In this document: positions 1-10,799 of the stretch, in pieces
How the letters are laid out: each line of letters opens with the position of its first letter
Position numbering within the stretch: the stretch's first letter is position 1
Origin: Saxidomus purpurata
Taxonomy: Eukaryota; Mollusca; Bivalvia; Venerida; Veneridae
Assembly: GCA_022818135.1 (NCBI GenBank)
Contig: JAFMSR010000012.1
Coordinates: 8,270,070 to 8,334,069, forward strand
Reading direction: 5' to 3'
DNA: 64,000 bases
Made by a program: the position numbers and the translations under genes
The notes under the pieces: model-generated
Databases searched by the model: none
What the model saw: only the letters and a program-made list of their open reading frames with translations
Told to the model about the DNA's origin: nothing

Positions 1-412
1 AATTCTGTCAAAAACCTTGACAGAGTTATGTCCTCTTGTCTGTTGATGAAGGTCGTGATGGTAAACAAGTATGGTTAGTTTCAAAGCAATACCTCCAATG
101 GTTTTGAAATAAAGTGAGGTGGGTGAAAACGGAAAACTTAACCAAGCTCAATACACTTTCTAAGTAAAAAAAGGGCCATAATTCTGTCAAAAACCTTGAC
201 AGAGTTATGTACTCTTGTCTGTAGATGGAGGTTATGATGGGAAACAAGTATGGGTAAGTTTCAAAGCCATACCTCTAATACTTTTGAAATAAAGAGGGGT
301 GGTGGGTGGTACAAAACTTAACCAAGGTGTGACGCCAACGCCGACGCCGACGCAGACGCCGACGCCGGGGCGAGTAGGATAGCTCCCCTTTTCATAGAAA
401 AGTCGAGCTAAA
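1..412 (+). repeat. GACGCC-tailed bivalve repeat, subfamily II, 5'-truncated by window edge
   Basis: Two head-to-tail units about 179 bp apart (starting near 1 and 180) share a segment with CTTGACAGAGTTATGT. They are followed by a GACGCCGACGCC-type tract (about 333-372) and the terminus AAAAGTCGAGCTAAAAA (about 399-414). The same plan recurs at 2140-3352, 14454-15760 and 22961-23685. The GAAAAGTCGAGC end differs from the TTCGAATAGTCGAGC end of the copies at 2.1 and 14.4 kb, so I treat it as a second subfamily. No coding capacity is visible. The family name and host range are inference. Confidence 0.75.
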
Positions 413-1089
413 AACGTCCTTCATAATTCTTAGCATCTGTTTTAAAAGTATCATTAAGTTTCATTACTTGAATACTTGAAATTCAAGAAATTTGTCATCA
501 GTGTTAGAAAATCACCATTAAAGTCAACTGAATTTCTATGAAGGTTTTTTAAATTAAAGAAGTAACTGAAATTGATAACTAATAAAAGAGAAAGTATCCT
601 TTTCCGCTATTTCATGATTTATGCAAATGAGTTACATTTACATGTATATCAGATACAGTGAACTGGAAGTTTAAGAAATTTCCAGAAAAACAAAGGGAAG
701 TCTTCTTCACACGCCTGAACAGGACCAAAAATAAAAGTTAAATGCAGGTGGACCACGTAGCCCTTAAACGAATAAGTGAGTTAAATTGGAACTGGGAACC
801 ATACTAAGAATGAATTTTATGAAGTTCATGCATGCCTCTTCGCAGGAGAAAAAACTGCGTATTTTCTCATCATTGAGAAAAGTTCAAACCTTATCCAACA
901 TTTTTAAACAAATTAGTTACAAACTGTTTAGGCCTGGCTTGAAAATCAGAGTCTAAAATGCCCGTAGTTAACAAAAATGTGTTACTGTCCGTTTCAAACT
1001 GGTCTGGTAGGCATATTGCACTTGCAGGTAACGACAGTAACATTGTATTACAGGATCATTATGTATAATCCTTTCAAGTCCTGCGACGT
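413..1089. other. AT-rich stretch, nothing recognised
   Basis: Only short frames with AT-driven composition on either strand. No repeat unit, hairpin or convincing splice-site pair was seen. Confidence 0.5.
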
Positions 1090-1420
1090 TCTCTAAACGT
1101 TTAAATCAAAACGCGAAAACTAACAACAAAGACATTCATCGCAGACAGGTGAATGCTTTAAACGTTTTCCCAATCTTTAGTTTTGCGCTCGATTTATTCT
1201 GTTACTCGCATTTACGTTTCTTATTGTGTTATAAGGTTGGGATGAACTCTATGCAAACGTTAAAATGCAAACACTTACTCTACGTTTCAGTGAAATATCT
1301 GCTATGATAATACATAAAGATAGCGCGATCTATATCAATGAAAGAACAAAATAAACGCTATCTTATAGAAAAACGTTTATCGTCTAAAATAAATATACTG
1401 TACTGAAAGCGAAAACCATA
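1090..1420. repeat. Diverged duplicate A (partner at about 6050-6310)
   Basis: The block around 1298-1362 (GAAATATCTGC, then ATAATACATAAA, GCGCGATC, TATCAATG, AAATAAAC) matches in the same order and spacing a block at about 6213-6297 (GAAATATCTGC, ATAATACACAAA, GGCGATCC, TATCAAT, AAATAAAC). Flanking AACG-rich stretches (about 1105-1155 and 6055-6095) also resemble each other. This fits either an old dispersed repeat or an old local duplication. I cannot place exact ends by eye. Confidence 0.4.
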
Positions 1421-1738
1421 AATATATATATATTTGAAGATACGTCTGAAAGATTTGATAGCAAAAATAAACCAACTTCTTTAGTGTTTGTTGCTATACT
1501 GCACGACTACATATATATTGTCGTTATTTTCTTAGATCGTTGCGTAGGCCACAGTATGATCATTTGAAATCAGGGTTTCAAATTATAACATTGCAGGGCC
1601 TTGGCAACAGATAAACAAGTGTAATAATGTTGCTGTCAGTTGATCACATTTATTTGTCTTTTAATAATATGTTTTGGTACATAGAAATCATGAACTTTTC
1701 TTTTCTGTATCCGTTCATGTTGAAGAATTAAAATATTA

Positions 1739-1893
1739 CGAAACGAACGACGAAAATAGGAAAATATTTTTAAACGAACGTAAAATCGGAAATATCGTTA
1801 ATCGAACGTAAAATAGGAAATATGATGAAATGAACGCAAAAAGAAAGTATTATGAAATGAACGTAAAATAGGAAAATATGAAAAGAACAGGAA
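1739..1893. repeat. Minisatellite, ~28-bp unit, five copies
   Basis: GAACG starts units at 1745, 1776, 1804, 1832 and 1859 (periods 31, 28, 28, 27). The unit consensus is roughly GAACGTAAAATAGGAAATAT plus a variable AT-rich tail. Copies are degenerate, so the array is not recent. No function is evident. Confidence 0.75.
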
Positions 1894-2139
1894 TTATCAA
1901 GAACCGAACAAGTTAATAAAACGGGTCATTACGAAACATAACAATTGTTTCGTGTGGCTTGTTTGTAAGTACTTGATCCAACTCCCAATAATTTGTTTGA
2001 TTTCATTTTCAAACACATCAAAATGTTGACGGTAAATCTATAACATATCCGTGTTTGTGTTTTTTTCTTTTAACTTATATTTACTTGCAAATAAAACTAC
2101 ATAAATATAAGCTTTCTTCTTCACAGAAAACATTTTTAT

Positions 2140-3352
2140 AATGTATACAAGAGCTGTACATTAACAAACTCCGACAGCACGCTCGACTATTCGAGCTTGT
2201 TGGTAAAATGGGGTTTTGTCTAAGAACAGGAGTATTGTGAATTGTCTATAAGAATTAAGGTCAAAGATATGAAACTTGTTCAAAGACCTTTGTAAATGTA
2301 CATGCATTCAAAGCCTTACTCTGGATTCTGCAAGCCAACTGGAGGGAGGATGGGGGGATAATTTCAAAGAAATACATGACCTAGTATATTTGATCATGAA
2401 TAATTTTGTAACTTTTCAAAATGATATGTATAGAATTAAAAAGGTGACCGCTTCATGCTGCATAATTATTCTATGACATTTCAAAAGAAAGCCATTTTGA
2501 GTATTTCCATTTTAGTCTGGAAAAACTGTGACAAAATTCTAAGTTAAAAAGGGCATAAATATGTCAAAAATCAAAAACATTGGTGAAGATGTTGACAGTA
2601 AATACGTTCGATAGTATTCTATCTTTAACAAAAATTCAAAGTTAAAAAGGGACACAAATCTATCAAAAATCAAAACAGAGTTATAGAGATTGTTTCCTCA
2701 GGTGTAGATGTTGATGGTTGACACATACTTTGAGTTTCAAGTCAATACTTTTGATAGTATTCAAGATATTTGACTTTATAAAATCTTTTACCAAAAATTC
2801 TAAGTTAAAAAGGGGCATAAATCTGTCAAAAATCAAAACAGAGTTATGGGTATTGTTTCCTCAGGTGTAGATGTTGATGGTAGACACATACTTTGAGTTT
2901 CAAGTCAATACCTTTGATATTATTCAAGATATTTGAATTTATAAAAAACTTTAACCAAAAATTCTAAGTTAAAAAGGGGCATAAATCGTCAAAAATCAAA
3001 ACAGAGTTATTGGGATTATTTCCTCAGGTGTAGATGTTGATGGTAGACACATACTTTGAGTTTCAAGTCAATACCTTTGATAGTATTCAAGATATTTGAA
3101 TTTATAAAAAACTTTAACCAAAAATCTAAGTTAAAAGGGGGCATAAATCTGTCAAAAATCAAAACAGAGGTATGGGGATTGTTTCCCCAGGTGAAGATGT
3201 TGATGGTAAACATATAGTTTGAGTTTCAAGTCAATACCTTTGATAGTATTCAAGATATTTGAATTTATAAAAAACTTTAACCAACGCAGACGCCGACGCC
3301 GACGCCGGGGCGAGTGCAATAGCCTCCTTATTCTTCGAATAGTCGAGCTAAA
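2140..3352 (+). mobile_element. GACGCC-tailed repeat element, subfamily I, full-length copy with inverted ends
   Basis: The head carries ACAAGAGCTGTAC followed by GCTCGACTATTCGA at 2181-2194. The tail has its exact reverse complement TCGAATAGTCGAGC at 3335-3348, followed by TAAAAA. Between them lie about four 162-164 bp tandem units (TTCTAAG/TTCAAAG landmarks at 2635, 2798, 2962, 3124) plus a short first unit near 2535, then a GACGCCGACG tract. Similar full copies sit at 14454 and 22961. No protein is encoded, so it would be a non-autonomous element or a satellite-like dispersed repeat. Superfamily is unknown. No target-site duplication could be fixed by eye. Confidence 0.75.
2535..3283 (+). 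repeat. Internal tandem array of 162-164 bp units
   Basis: Successive units each carry AGTTAAAAAGGGGCATAAAT, then AAAACAGAG, then GGTGTAGATGTTGATGGTA, then TTTGAGTTTCAAGTCAATA, and end in CTTTAACCA. Spacing between TTCTAAG landmarks is 163, 164 and 162 bp. Short open frames here on the minus strand are by-products of the repeat. Confidence 0.8.
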
Positions 3353-4795
3353 AACGGTTCGTATTGAATTATAGGGGGTAAACCTTTGAGTTTTAAAGGA
3401 ACATGTCGACATAAAGATGTTGTAGTCATATTGTTTCTTTGATGAATGGCAATGAATCCACCAACGTAATAATATTTATCCGGATATGAAATTTAAGCTA
3501 CAGTTATTTCTCTCTTAGCAATATATTTTCGTATAATATATGTCTGAACCATATTATATGCATCTTAAAGTCATCAATGAAACAGCATGCTAACTGCGTT
3601 ATACTTAATGTAAGGATTTAATACGTTTTATGTTTTCCATTCATTACTATAGTAGACAAAAAACTTACTACTTACGTTGTTTTCATTAGTAAAAGACAAT
3701 AAAATGTTTCCTTTCTATTTAATAAAGAAAGTACTCTCAAACTGGCATGCCTTCTTCTACTTTTGATATATCCGAGGATAAAAGAATACCCCTCGCTCAA
3801 TGTCAAGTCAAAAGCGTATGCAGATACTTTTTGTCATTAAAAATATTTTCACTTAGCCGACAAAAACAATGTGGTCTGTGTGTTATTAATTATTCAAGAA
3901 GGTAGGTTGCATAATTGCAAGAGACTATGAAAGTGACTAGATGTTGGTATACCAGTATATTAGAATACACGCTTCTCATATATGATAAATCAACTGCTCT
4001 TTATGAGTGAGGGTAAAAAAATTACATGCTTTGATTGAATTTTAATCCAGGCAAAGCTGTAGAGACACGGCTATTTTGTGACACTGCTGTAGGCAATCCT
4101 AAAGATATAAATGGGAAATGTCAAGACGGTATAACTTGGAAAACCTATCTCATCATATAGTTATTTACCAATATATTATAACGTATTACATCACAAAATT
4201 ATCTCTATTAATATGTGAATTATTACAAAAACCTTTTTGTGAGGTCGTTGAACCTCATTCCATGACAAGTGTTCTTCAGAAAGCCAAGCTTCAAAGTGTA
4301 CATTTACCCAATTTTCTTCGGGGGCAATAACTGAATAATAATACCAATTACCATTATTTTTGTAGTTGTTTTAATATACTTATTACTGCGCCGCTTCAAT
4401 CATCATATAAAAATGGCACTATTCCAGTGTTTACTAGTTGAGCACATCCCAAGTTTTTCTGCGGAGAGGAGGTAAAAAGTTTGAAATTGTCTCTAGTCGA
4501 CGTTGACCGAAATCGTCAACAAAAACCCAACTTGTTGTTTAATTTATTGAGCTAGACAAGAATCCCCACGTAGCAGACGTTGTATAAATATGAGACCAAA
4601 TTATGTACACGTATTTCATTTAGTGATATTGTGTGTCTTTGATTTCAAGTTTCTTGTCCATAATAATGGCGAAAGTATACGTTATCTATCTTATAACAAA
4701 TTACAAATTTAAAGACAGCTAAATAGTTGATATTTGATTTTCGTGCTTTGTGGTAAAGTATAAAAAAAATCTGTTCGAAGAAGAGTGTATATATC
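3353..4795. other. AT-rich stretch, nothing recognised
   Basis: No repeat unit, strong hairpin or exon-like frame stands out. The 70-codon plus frame starting near 4118 has AT-driven composition and no splice context. Confidence 0.4.
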
Positions 4796-4884
4796 TTTAT
4801 TACTTATACTTTCTACTTGTATAAAACTAGGTTTATCTTAATATTCCTGGGAAATAAAGCAAGCAGTAAGTCTCTTTTCCTACG
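4796..4884 (-). CDS. Candidate 3'-terminal coding exon with poly(A) signal (unrecognised protein)
   Basis: On the minus strand a pyrimidine-rich acceptor (TTCTTATCTTTTCAG, ending at 4885) is followed by 23 open codons beginning RRKRDLLLALFPRN and a TAG at 4815-4813. A perfect AATAAA hexamer follows at 4801-4796. The frame begins in phase 0, matching the phase-0 end of the exon candidate at 10520-10725. A second frame is also open for 16 codons, so the reading frame is not certain. The segment is short and the region AT-rich, so this could be chance. I recognise no family. Confidence 0.25.
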
Positions 4885-4899
4885 CTGAAAAGATAAGAA

Positions 4900-6049
4900 C
4901 GTTTTGTTACATTAACTCCTGTTTACATTATTCATATATTTTTTGGATGAAAAAATTAGAATCTGAGATAAAAGTCATCAGTCTGTCAGACAAACATGTG
5001 CCGGTGACTCAATTAATTCCATTGAAGATTATGTTACATATTCCATCTTTCTCCAAGGTTGAATCCTATACCGAATACGTCATTAGTATAAGATGCGAGT
5101 GAATTACCATCAGAAGTGCATGTTTGAGTTATGTTTGAAAATAACGATTAACTAGAATGAAGAATGGTTTTATATTTAAAAACAGGAGTGACTTTCATGG
5201 TAGAAGTTTTTTCCTTTAAATATAGTAAACAATCGCAATTCAGAATAGACATCAATATTAGTTTTGAATATTTATCAAAAACCCTCTGTGAAAAAAGCCA
5301 TATAATAAGAATCTAATCTTTTCAATGAGAAGTGTGAGAATCATTAGCTTAAGAACCATAACAGTTAACAGAAAACAAGATTTTAACTGTAAGCCCACAC
5401 GAACAAAATACTAAATAAAATAGACAAAAAATAAAACACCTATATTACTTCAATTTAAAAAATAATTTGCGATAACACCACCACTTGTAGTATGCTGAAA
5501 ATACATATTTTCAAATTCAATGTAAAATACATTTTAGCCTCGTTTATCAATTTCAAGTTTTGACATCTTTGATGAATATGCAGAAACAGTTCTTGCTACG
5601 ATATAATTCACGCAAGACGTCAGCGCATAGGCTATCTAGGTGTTTAAGTCCTTCAGTTTTTATATGTGTTAAAACGGAGAGACAGGCATCTTTTAACAAA
5701 TTGTCTATTTCAAATCATGAATGCTTAACTAAACCCACTTCAGTTTAAATGCTTCTATTAGCAAATGATTTATTTCAGCAATTAAAGAGTTGTCTAAAAG
5801 TGCTCATAAATGCATGAGCTGAAGTTCCATTTTCCATAGTGACAATTGCATGGGAAAGCAAACCATCTTTAAGCGTGTTTCGATTCCAAGAACAAAACTA
5901 TAAGAAGCTGAAGAAAGTCCTATTTAAAAAAAATTGCTTAATCTTATGACTTTCATCAGCAATCAGTGATGTCTAGGAATTTTCTGATATTTCGCTTTTC
6001 ATTGTTTCCCCTCTTCTTTTCTGCGGTTCGCAATCGATTTTGTATCAAA
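4900..6049. other. AT-rich stretch, nothing recognised
   Basis: Only short low-complexity frames. The 62-codon plus frame at 5560 has no splice signals or recognisable content. Confidence 0.4.
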
Positions 6050-6310
6050 ATCTGAAAACGTAACGACAAAACCATTCACTCTCATACATGTAAAAACTAT
6101 AAGCGATTTGACAGCCGTAAGCATGTTGTGTGCTTGAGTTCGTCCGTTATTTGTGTTTTCGCTTCCTATTTTGTTTCTACTTCATCCTATTGTTGAAGAG
6201 AAAAAAGTAGCCGAGAAATATCTGCAAGAATAATACACAAATCTACAAAGAAAGCGGCGATCCTTATCAATATAATAGCAAATAAACACAGTTCGGATAT
6301 AAACATGATA
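6050..6310. repeat. Diverged duplicate B (partner at about 1090-1420)
   Basis: This is the counterpart of the block near 1090-1420. GAAATATCTGC at about 6213, ATAATACACAAA, GGCGATCC and TATCAAT occur in the same order. Identity is clearly partial. It may be an old transposon pair or a local duplication. Confidence 0.4.
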
Positions 6311-7600
6311 ACAGGAGAGAGATTGGATAGATATAGATATACTTGACAAAGTTTGAAAGGGAAATCCAGTTTAGAAAATGGAAATCAAAATAAAGTAACT
6401 GATTAGTGATGTGTGTTGAAAGAATGAATGATGACCCATAGACTGACAGATTAAGGCCTACAGACTATTTCTAAATCTTCTATGCTGTTTTACATAGACT
6501 ATAAACTAAAACTTCTGCTTCCTATTGTTTGGTAAACCTAAAAACTTTCTACTTATGCTCGGACGGTCCTTGAATGCAAAAAAAAATCCCATGTTATTAG
6601 CGAAGAAAGTACAAAATAACATATTCAATATTATTTTAGGTGAAATGCTTAATTTGTACATAGCTTGAAAAATGATTGAATGTAATAACATTACATTACA
6701 GAAATTTCAAATTACCCATAAAATGTTGGGAGATTGTAGAGTAAATTATGATGCAATCAGTAACATTGTAAAAGTTTAAGTAAATTTTTAAAACGTTATT
6801 GATGAAAGTTTTGGAAGTACGCTTTGAATAACTTATGAGGTCACTAATTTGCTATCAAAAGTAAAAACTATTATGTGAAAAACTCAATGAGAGTCGTTAA
6901 ATGTCATTCCCATGTTTTGAAGAATTTTGAATTCCTGTTTCAAGTTGTACTTTTCATATCCTTATTAAGCGGCAGTTTACACTAATTATATATTTTAACT
7001 ACCATTATTTTTAATTGTTGTTTAATATGCAGTTACTGGATTGTTTCAAACTACAAACAAAGTTGGTGACGTTCCAGTTTTGTGTATTGGAAAAATTCCG
7101 CCAGGTGTCATTTCGGGTATTATACTGTGCTCGGGTATCAATTGAATTTCTTTACGTACTAAAATACAAGAAGGATTTAAATATGGCAGGATCGATTCAA
7201 AAGTGATCTGATTTTACACCTCGACATGGCTTTTTATTCCTTCTATGAGAATTAACATTAATATATACACTGTAATTTTCGTATTACCCTGGAAACATGT
7301 TAGTTTTTAATAACGCATGAATAATCCTAAATGATAAATGTAAAACAATCAATGCGACGAACTAGTATCTCCCGTAGAATAGGTTAAGGGAGAGATACAA
7401 TGTACATGTATAAGGGAAATAACCAAACCCGATTTCATTACCTATATAAGTACATTATATAAGTATAAGTCCTTCATTTTAAAAATATTGTGAAAGAGTC
7501 ACCAGTCAGTTATCTGCGTCAAAAATTAAATTCCGACCACAACTTTCAGATAAATCAAAGGACTGAAGGTGCTGGAGGATCAAGTGTCTCTAAACAACAC
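6311..7600. other. AT-rich stretch, nothing recognised
   Basis: No repeats, hairpins or exon-like frames identified. Two frames of about 60 codons (near 6506 minus and 7015 plus) look like chance. Confidence 0.4.
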
Positions 7601-7674
7601 AGTCTGCACACATACATGTGTAAATATCAGGACAACATAGACTGTACACATATATGTGTGAATATCAGGACAAC
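7601..7674. repeat. Two-copy direct repeat, 38-bp period
   Basis: Copies at 7601-7636 and 7639-7674 match over AGNCTGNACACATANATGTG and then AATATCAGGACAAC, with a few substitutions. The 68-codon plus frame here simply runs through the duplication. Confidence 0.8.
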
Positions 7675-7944
7675 CCTTGCACGAGTAAAGTTATAAACTG
7701 GAGACACAACTGTCCACAAATTTTGACCTTTCACCATTTGTGTAAACTTTACTTTTGAGATAGGAACCCATGTGCTTACATTATGTAATTCAGTGACTAT
7801 GTTCAACTACCCTATGAAATATTAAGCTGTGAATCGTAACTGAGAAATAATTTTTGACAAAACTGAACTGAAAATGTATGGTTTGAACAATTTTAAATGT
7901 CATTCAAAAGTAATGGGATATGCCCATCAGGTTGATTGTATTGT

Positions 7945-8045
7945 GCGAATTAATTCCGATTTAATGTCGCACCCAACAGCTAAGGTCATATTGCAACTTC
8001 CGGCTTTCATGGAGGAGGAAGACCCTGGGTGCCAATTACCTGTAT
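7945..8045. repeat. Fragment of a dispersed repeat (GGAGGAAGACCC type)
   Basis: A locally GC-richer block reads ATGTCGCACCCAACAGC, GGTCATATTGC, CTTCCGGCTTTCATGG and AGGAGGAAGACCCTGGGTGCC. I associate this wording with a repeat common in bivalve genomic sequence. The identification is from memory, not from a search. Ends are approximate. Confidence 0.4.
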
Positions 8046-8399
8046 CATAATTTGAGGGTCATTTAGAAACTCCAAGGGTCATACCCTTTATTGTAAAAAA
8101 ATAAAAGGCATGACTATGTGTTAAAGAAGTCTTATTCAGTTTACTTCTGTAAAACTGCATGTGATACATCACAAAATGGTGGGTAATCAAAGGGTTGGCA
8201 AGACAACAGGTGTTTCTCTTTGGATGCTTTCCATTTTGTCACTGCATCTCAAAAGTCAAATTTGTCCACAAAGCGAATTTTTCATAAGTGCATTCAACTA
8301 AAGACATTAAACTTGGATATTATTTTGCACACTTAAACCCCTTTCAATAGTGACAGTCTGATCGAAATGACTACAAAATGATCATTAAAATCACTCAGA

Positions 8400-8865
8400 A
8401 AGACGTTTTTGTTTCCCGTATTAAGGTTCGTCGACCATCTCTTGTTGTGCGTCTACGATCTATGATGACGGTATCATAGGAATCAACACACACAAAAACG
8501 CAATGGTACAAAATGCGGGTCGATCCGAAATCAGACGACAACGACGACGCAATAGGGTCAAAATTAGACATATCCCATACCGGAAGCGTATTTTATCAAC
8601 AATTTATCTTGCATTTCGAAGCGTTTTGAGAGGTTTTGAAATGTTGTTTTTGTAGTAATTTGTTCATACACATTTTAATTGCGTCAAAGAAGACGCTCTT
8701 TGCTATGTCTAGTGCGTCATTGACAGAATGAGTGCGTCAAAACCGCAGAAAACGCGCTCTCGCGGAACACTAAGTTTAGTGTATCCGGTGTAGCGATACG
8801 TATTTCACGGGTCTTACATTTCTCATGTCACACCGGTCTGACGATAAAAAACGCGTAGGAAAATG
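8400..8865. other. CpG-dense patch in AT-rich surroundings
   Basis: CG dinucleotides are frequent here (for example GTTCGTCGACC, GACGACAACGACGACGC, AACGCGCTCTCGCGG, AACGCGTAGG) and scarce on both sides. GCGTC recurs several times between 8680 and 8740, and ACACTAAGTTTAGTGT (8768-8783) is a near-palindrome. No gene or transposon ends were identified. It may be an unmethylated island, a recent transposon insertion, or the edge of a promoter. Confidence 0.45.
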
Positions 8866-9109
8866 GTTCTATACAGAACAGATACCTCGTTGATTTAAGT
8901 TACAAATTATAAGAAAAACAACAATATAATATTATGCTATTCTGTAATGTTTTGATATTATTTAGATCTGTTACTATATAATTTTTAAAACAGAGGACAG
9001 TAATATAGAACTACTTTTCGGTCGTATTCGACAAAAATTTGTGTAAAGAGTTCGGCCGTAAGGGTCTGAAATACTCTGTTAACTTTGGATACGATTGAAT
9101 AAATCCAAT

Positions 9110-9330
9110 CGATCCAAAAAGGTAAAAGAGTTTAAACTGTCTATAAAATATGTATGGAAAAAATCAAAGGACCATAACGCTATGGCATCAAGGCAAAACT
9201 TGCAGCATTTCCGTTTCTACCTAGTTTTATTCAAATGTTCCAAACCATTCCTTAGATATGGCCCGAGACGTCCAGACGGAAGGACAGACAAGGCAAAAAT
9301 ATACTTCCGCAATTTTCACAGAAATTGAAA
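9110..9330 (+). repeat. Fragment of a GACGGACAGAC-type dispersed repeat
   Basis: CAAAGGACCATAACGCTATGG, GGCATCAAGGC and CCAGACGGAAGGACAGACAAGG resemble the GGGCCATAA and GACAGACGGACAGAC segments of other repeats in this window (about 17.1 and 61.0 kb). A 77-codon frame runs through it but carries no recognisable protein. Likely a degraded repeat fragment. Confidence 0.4.
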
Positions 9331-10270
9331 TCTATGAATATCATTTAAATATGAAACCATATAAATATCGATGTTTCTTCTATGTTCAAGTGTGAAACAC
9401 AGTAACTTAAAACTTGATATTCAATTAGTTCTGTTTACTAACGATTGTCAACGTCCATTCCAACAGCTCACGTGTGGTCTTAACGACTGATATATCAACC
9501 TAAATACAAGGGAAATAAATATAAAGAGAGAGTTTTGAATGTACATTACCGAGGCACCAGTCAGTAGGCCTCTGGCATACAGCTAATTTCTTTATCTCTG
9601 GTTCCGATTTTGTATCTCAAAGGGAATGCTAATCATGTAAACAAGAATTAATATTACCAAACGTTTTGATCATTACAAACTGAGCACATTAGACCTTAGC
9701 ATAGTTTTTTACAAACAGAAAAAGTGATAATGAAAAAGTTTGCTACACACTTAAAACCAAGACTAACAAGTAAATAATAGACAATAACACATATTAGTGC
9801 TATGCATGCTCTTTTCTATGTCTGAGATTACTCTAACATGTAAGTAAAGTAACTTACAGAATTCCAACAAAAGCTCTTTGTATTATTGAGTTTATGCATA
9901 TTACGACCAATCATAACTATGATAAATTATATCAATTGCTCAAGTTTTATGTTAAGAAATACTTTCGGTTTTCAGTTACTTCATTGCAACAATTAATCTG
10001 TATTATCAGCAGAAAGATTGTTAATCATATAAGGTAGACTTTTTCTGCAAAAAGTATGTGTTGAAATCGTTGAAGGTATAAACATAATATATAGATATAA
10101 AATGTAGAAGGTCGTTATTTAAGTTTACCCTCATTTTTGTACTTGTTGTCAGGACACTAATTCCTTATGTCATTTTGTTTTCGTTTATTTGTCGCACATA
10201 TAGTCTTGACAATAATTTGCCCAAACTTATAACTCTGACTTACGAGATGTCAAAATGAAGACAGCTACTG

Positions 10271-10432
10271 AAACCTGCAAATTTCCATTGGTAACCTTTA
10301 GAAACTTTATACTTCAACATTTTCATACAGGTATATGTCATAGCTTAAAACCTAAAACCTGCAAATTTCCATTGGTAACCTTTAGAAATGTTATACTTCA
10401 TTTACATACAGGTATGTCATAGCTTTAAACGT
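10271..10432. repeat. Two-copy tandem repeat, 84-bp period
   Basis: AAACCTGCAAATTTCCATTGG begins at 10271 and again at 10355. Each copy continues with TAACCTTTAGAAA, TTATACTTCA, CATACAGGTAT and GTCATAGCTT. The second copy has a small deletion. Near-identity suggests a fairly recent duplication. Confidence 0.85.
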
Positions 10433-10461
10433 AAATTTTTTTGAAAAAAAATATGAACAAA

Positions 10462-10479
10462 TTTTTTTTTTTTTTTTTT
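10462..10479. repeat. Poly(T) tract, 18 bp
   Basis: An uninterrupted T run, which is an A run on the minus strand just downstream of the exon candidate ending at 10520. It could be a homopolymer or the tail of a retro-inserted sequence. No target-site duplication was found. Confidence 0.8.
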
Positions 10480-10519
10480 AAAAACCCGCATTCTTTAGAA
10501 GTGTCAAGAACACTTTTAC

Positions 10520-10725
10520 CTGCATTTCCCATATGATAGGAGGTGATGGGCAGCGTTTTCTTGTTGTTTTATACACCCATCGTGATCTTGGAACATCCAT
10601 GTCCATATCGTCAAGTGTTTTATTGAGAGCATTTAGCAACCTACTCTTCACTGACGTTTGACGAACAAATTTTCTGGCTCTTCCACCTGACCTCATTATT
10701 CTAAATTCGCAATTAATTGTTCTTT
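10520..10725 (-). CDS. Best exon candidate in the window; protein not recognised
   Basis: On the minus strand 68 codons are open and end exactly at a donor-like CAG|GTAAAAG (junction after 10520). The protein contains RSGGRARKFVRQTS, NALNKTLDDMDMDVPRSRW and KRCPSPPIIWEMQ. This is rich in R, S, D and P and poor in the F, I, N and Y that dominate chance frames in this AT-rich DNA, which is the main reason to believe it. Likely acceptors are CAG at 10728-10726 or TAG about 18 bp further upstream; both keep the frame and start in phase 1, and the exon ends in phase 0. The pyrimidine tract is weak, so a first exon starting at the internal ATG of MRSGG is also possible. I recognise no domain. Confidence 0.5.
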
Positions 10726-10799
10726 CTGTATCTGTATTTTTTGCTACAAATATCATATATTTTTTTCTCTCCGGTAGTGATATTATATCTTACGATGGC

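Noticed and set aside
3152..3412. Arginine-rich minus-strand frame (RRIRRLLHSPRRRRRR)
   Set aside because: Produced by reading the GACGCC tract of a repeat on the opposite strand.
9545..9582. 33-nt minus-strand microexon (LYARGLLTGAS) before CTCG|GTAATG
   Set aside because: The acceptor lacks a pyrimidine tract and the donor is weak. A chance match is likely despite compatible phase with the 10520 exon.
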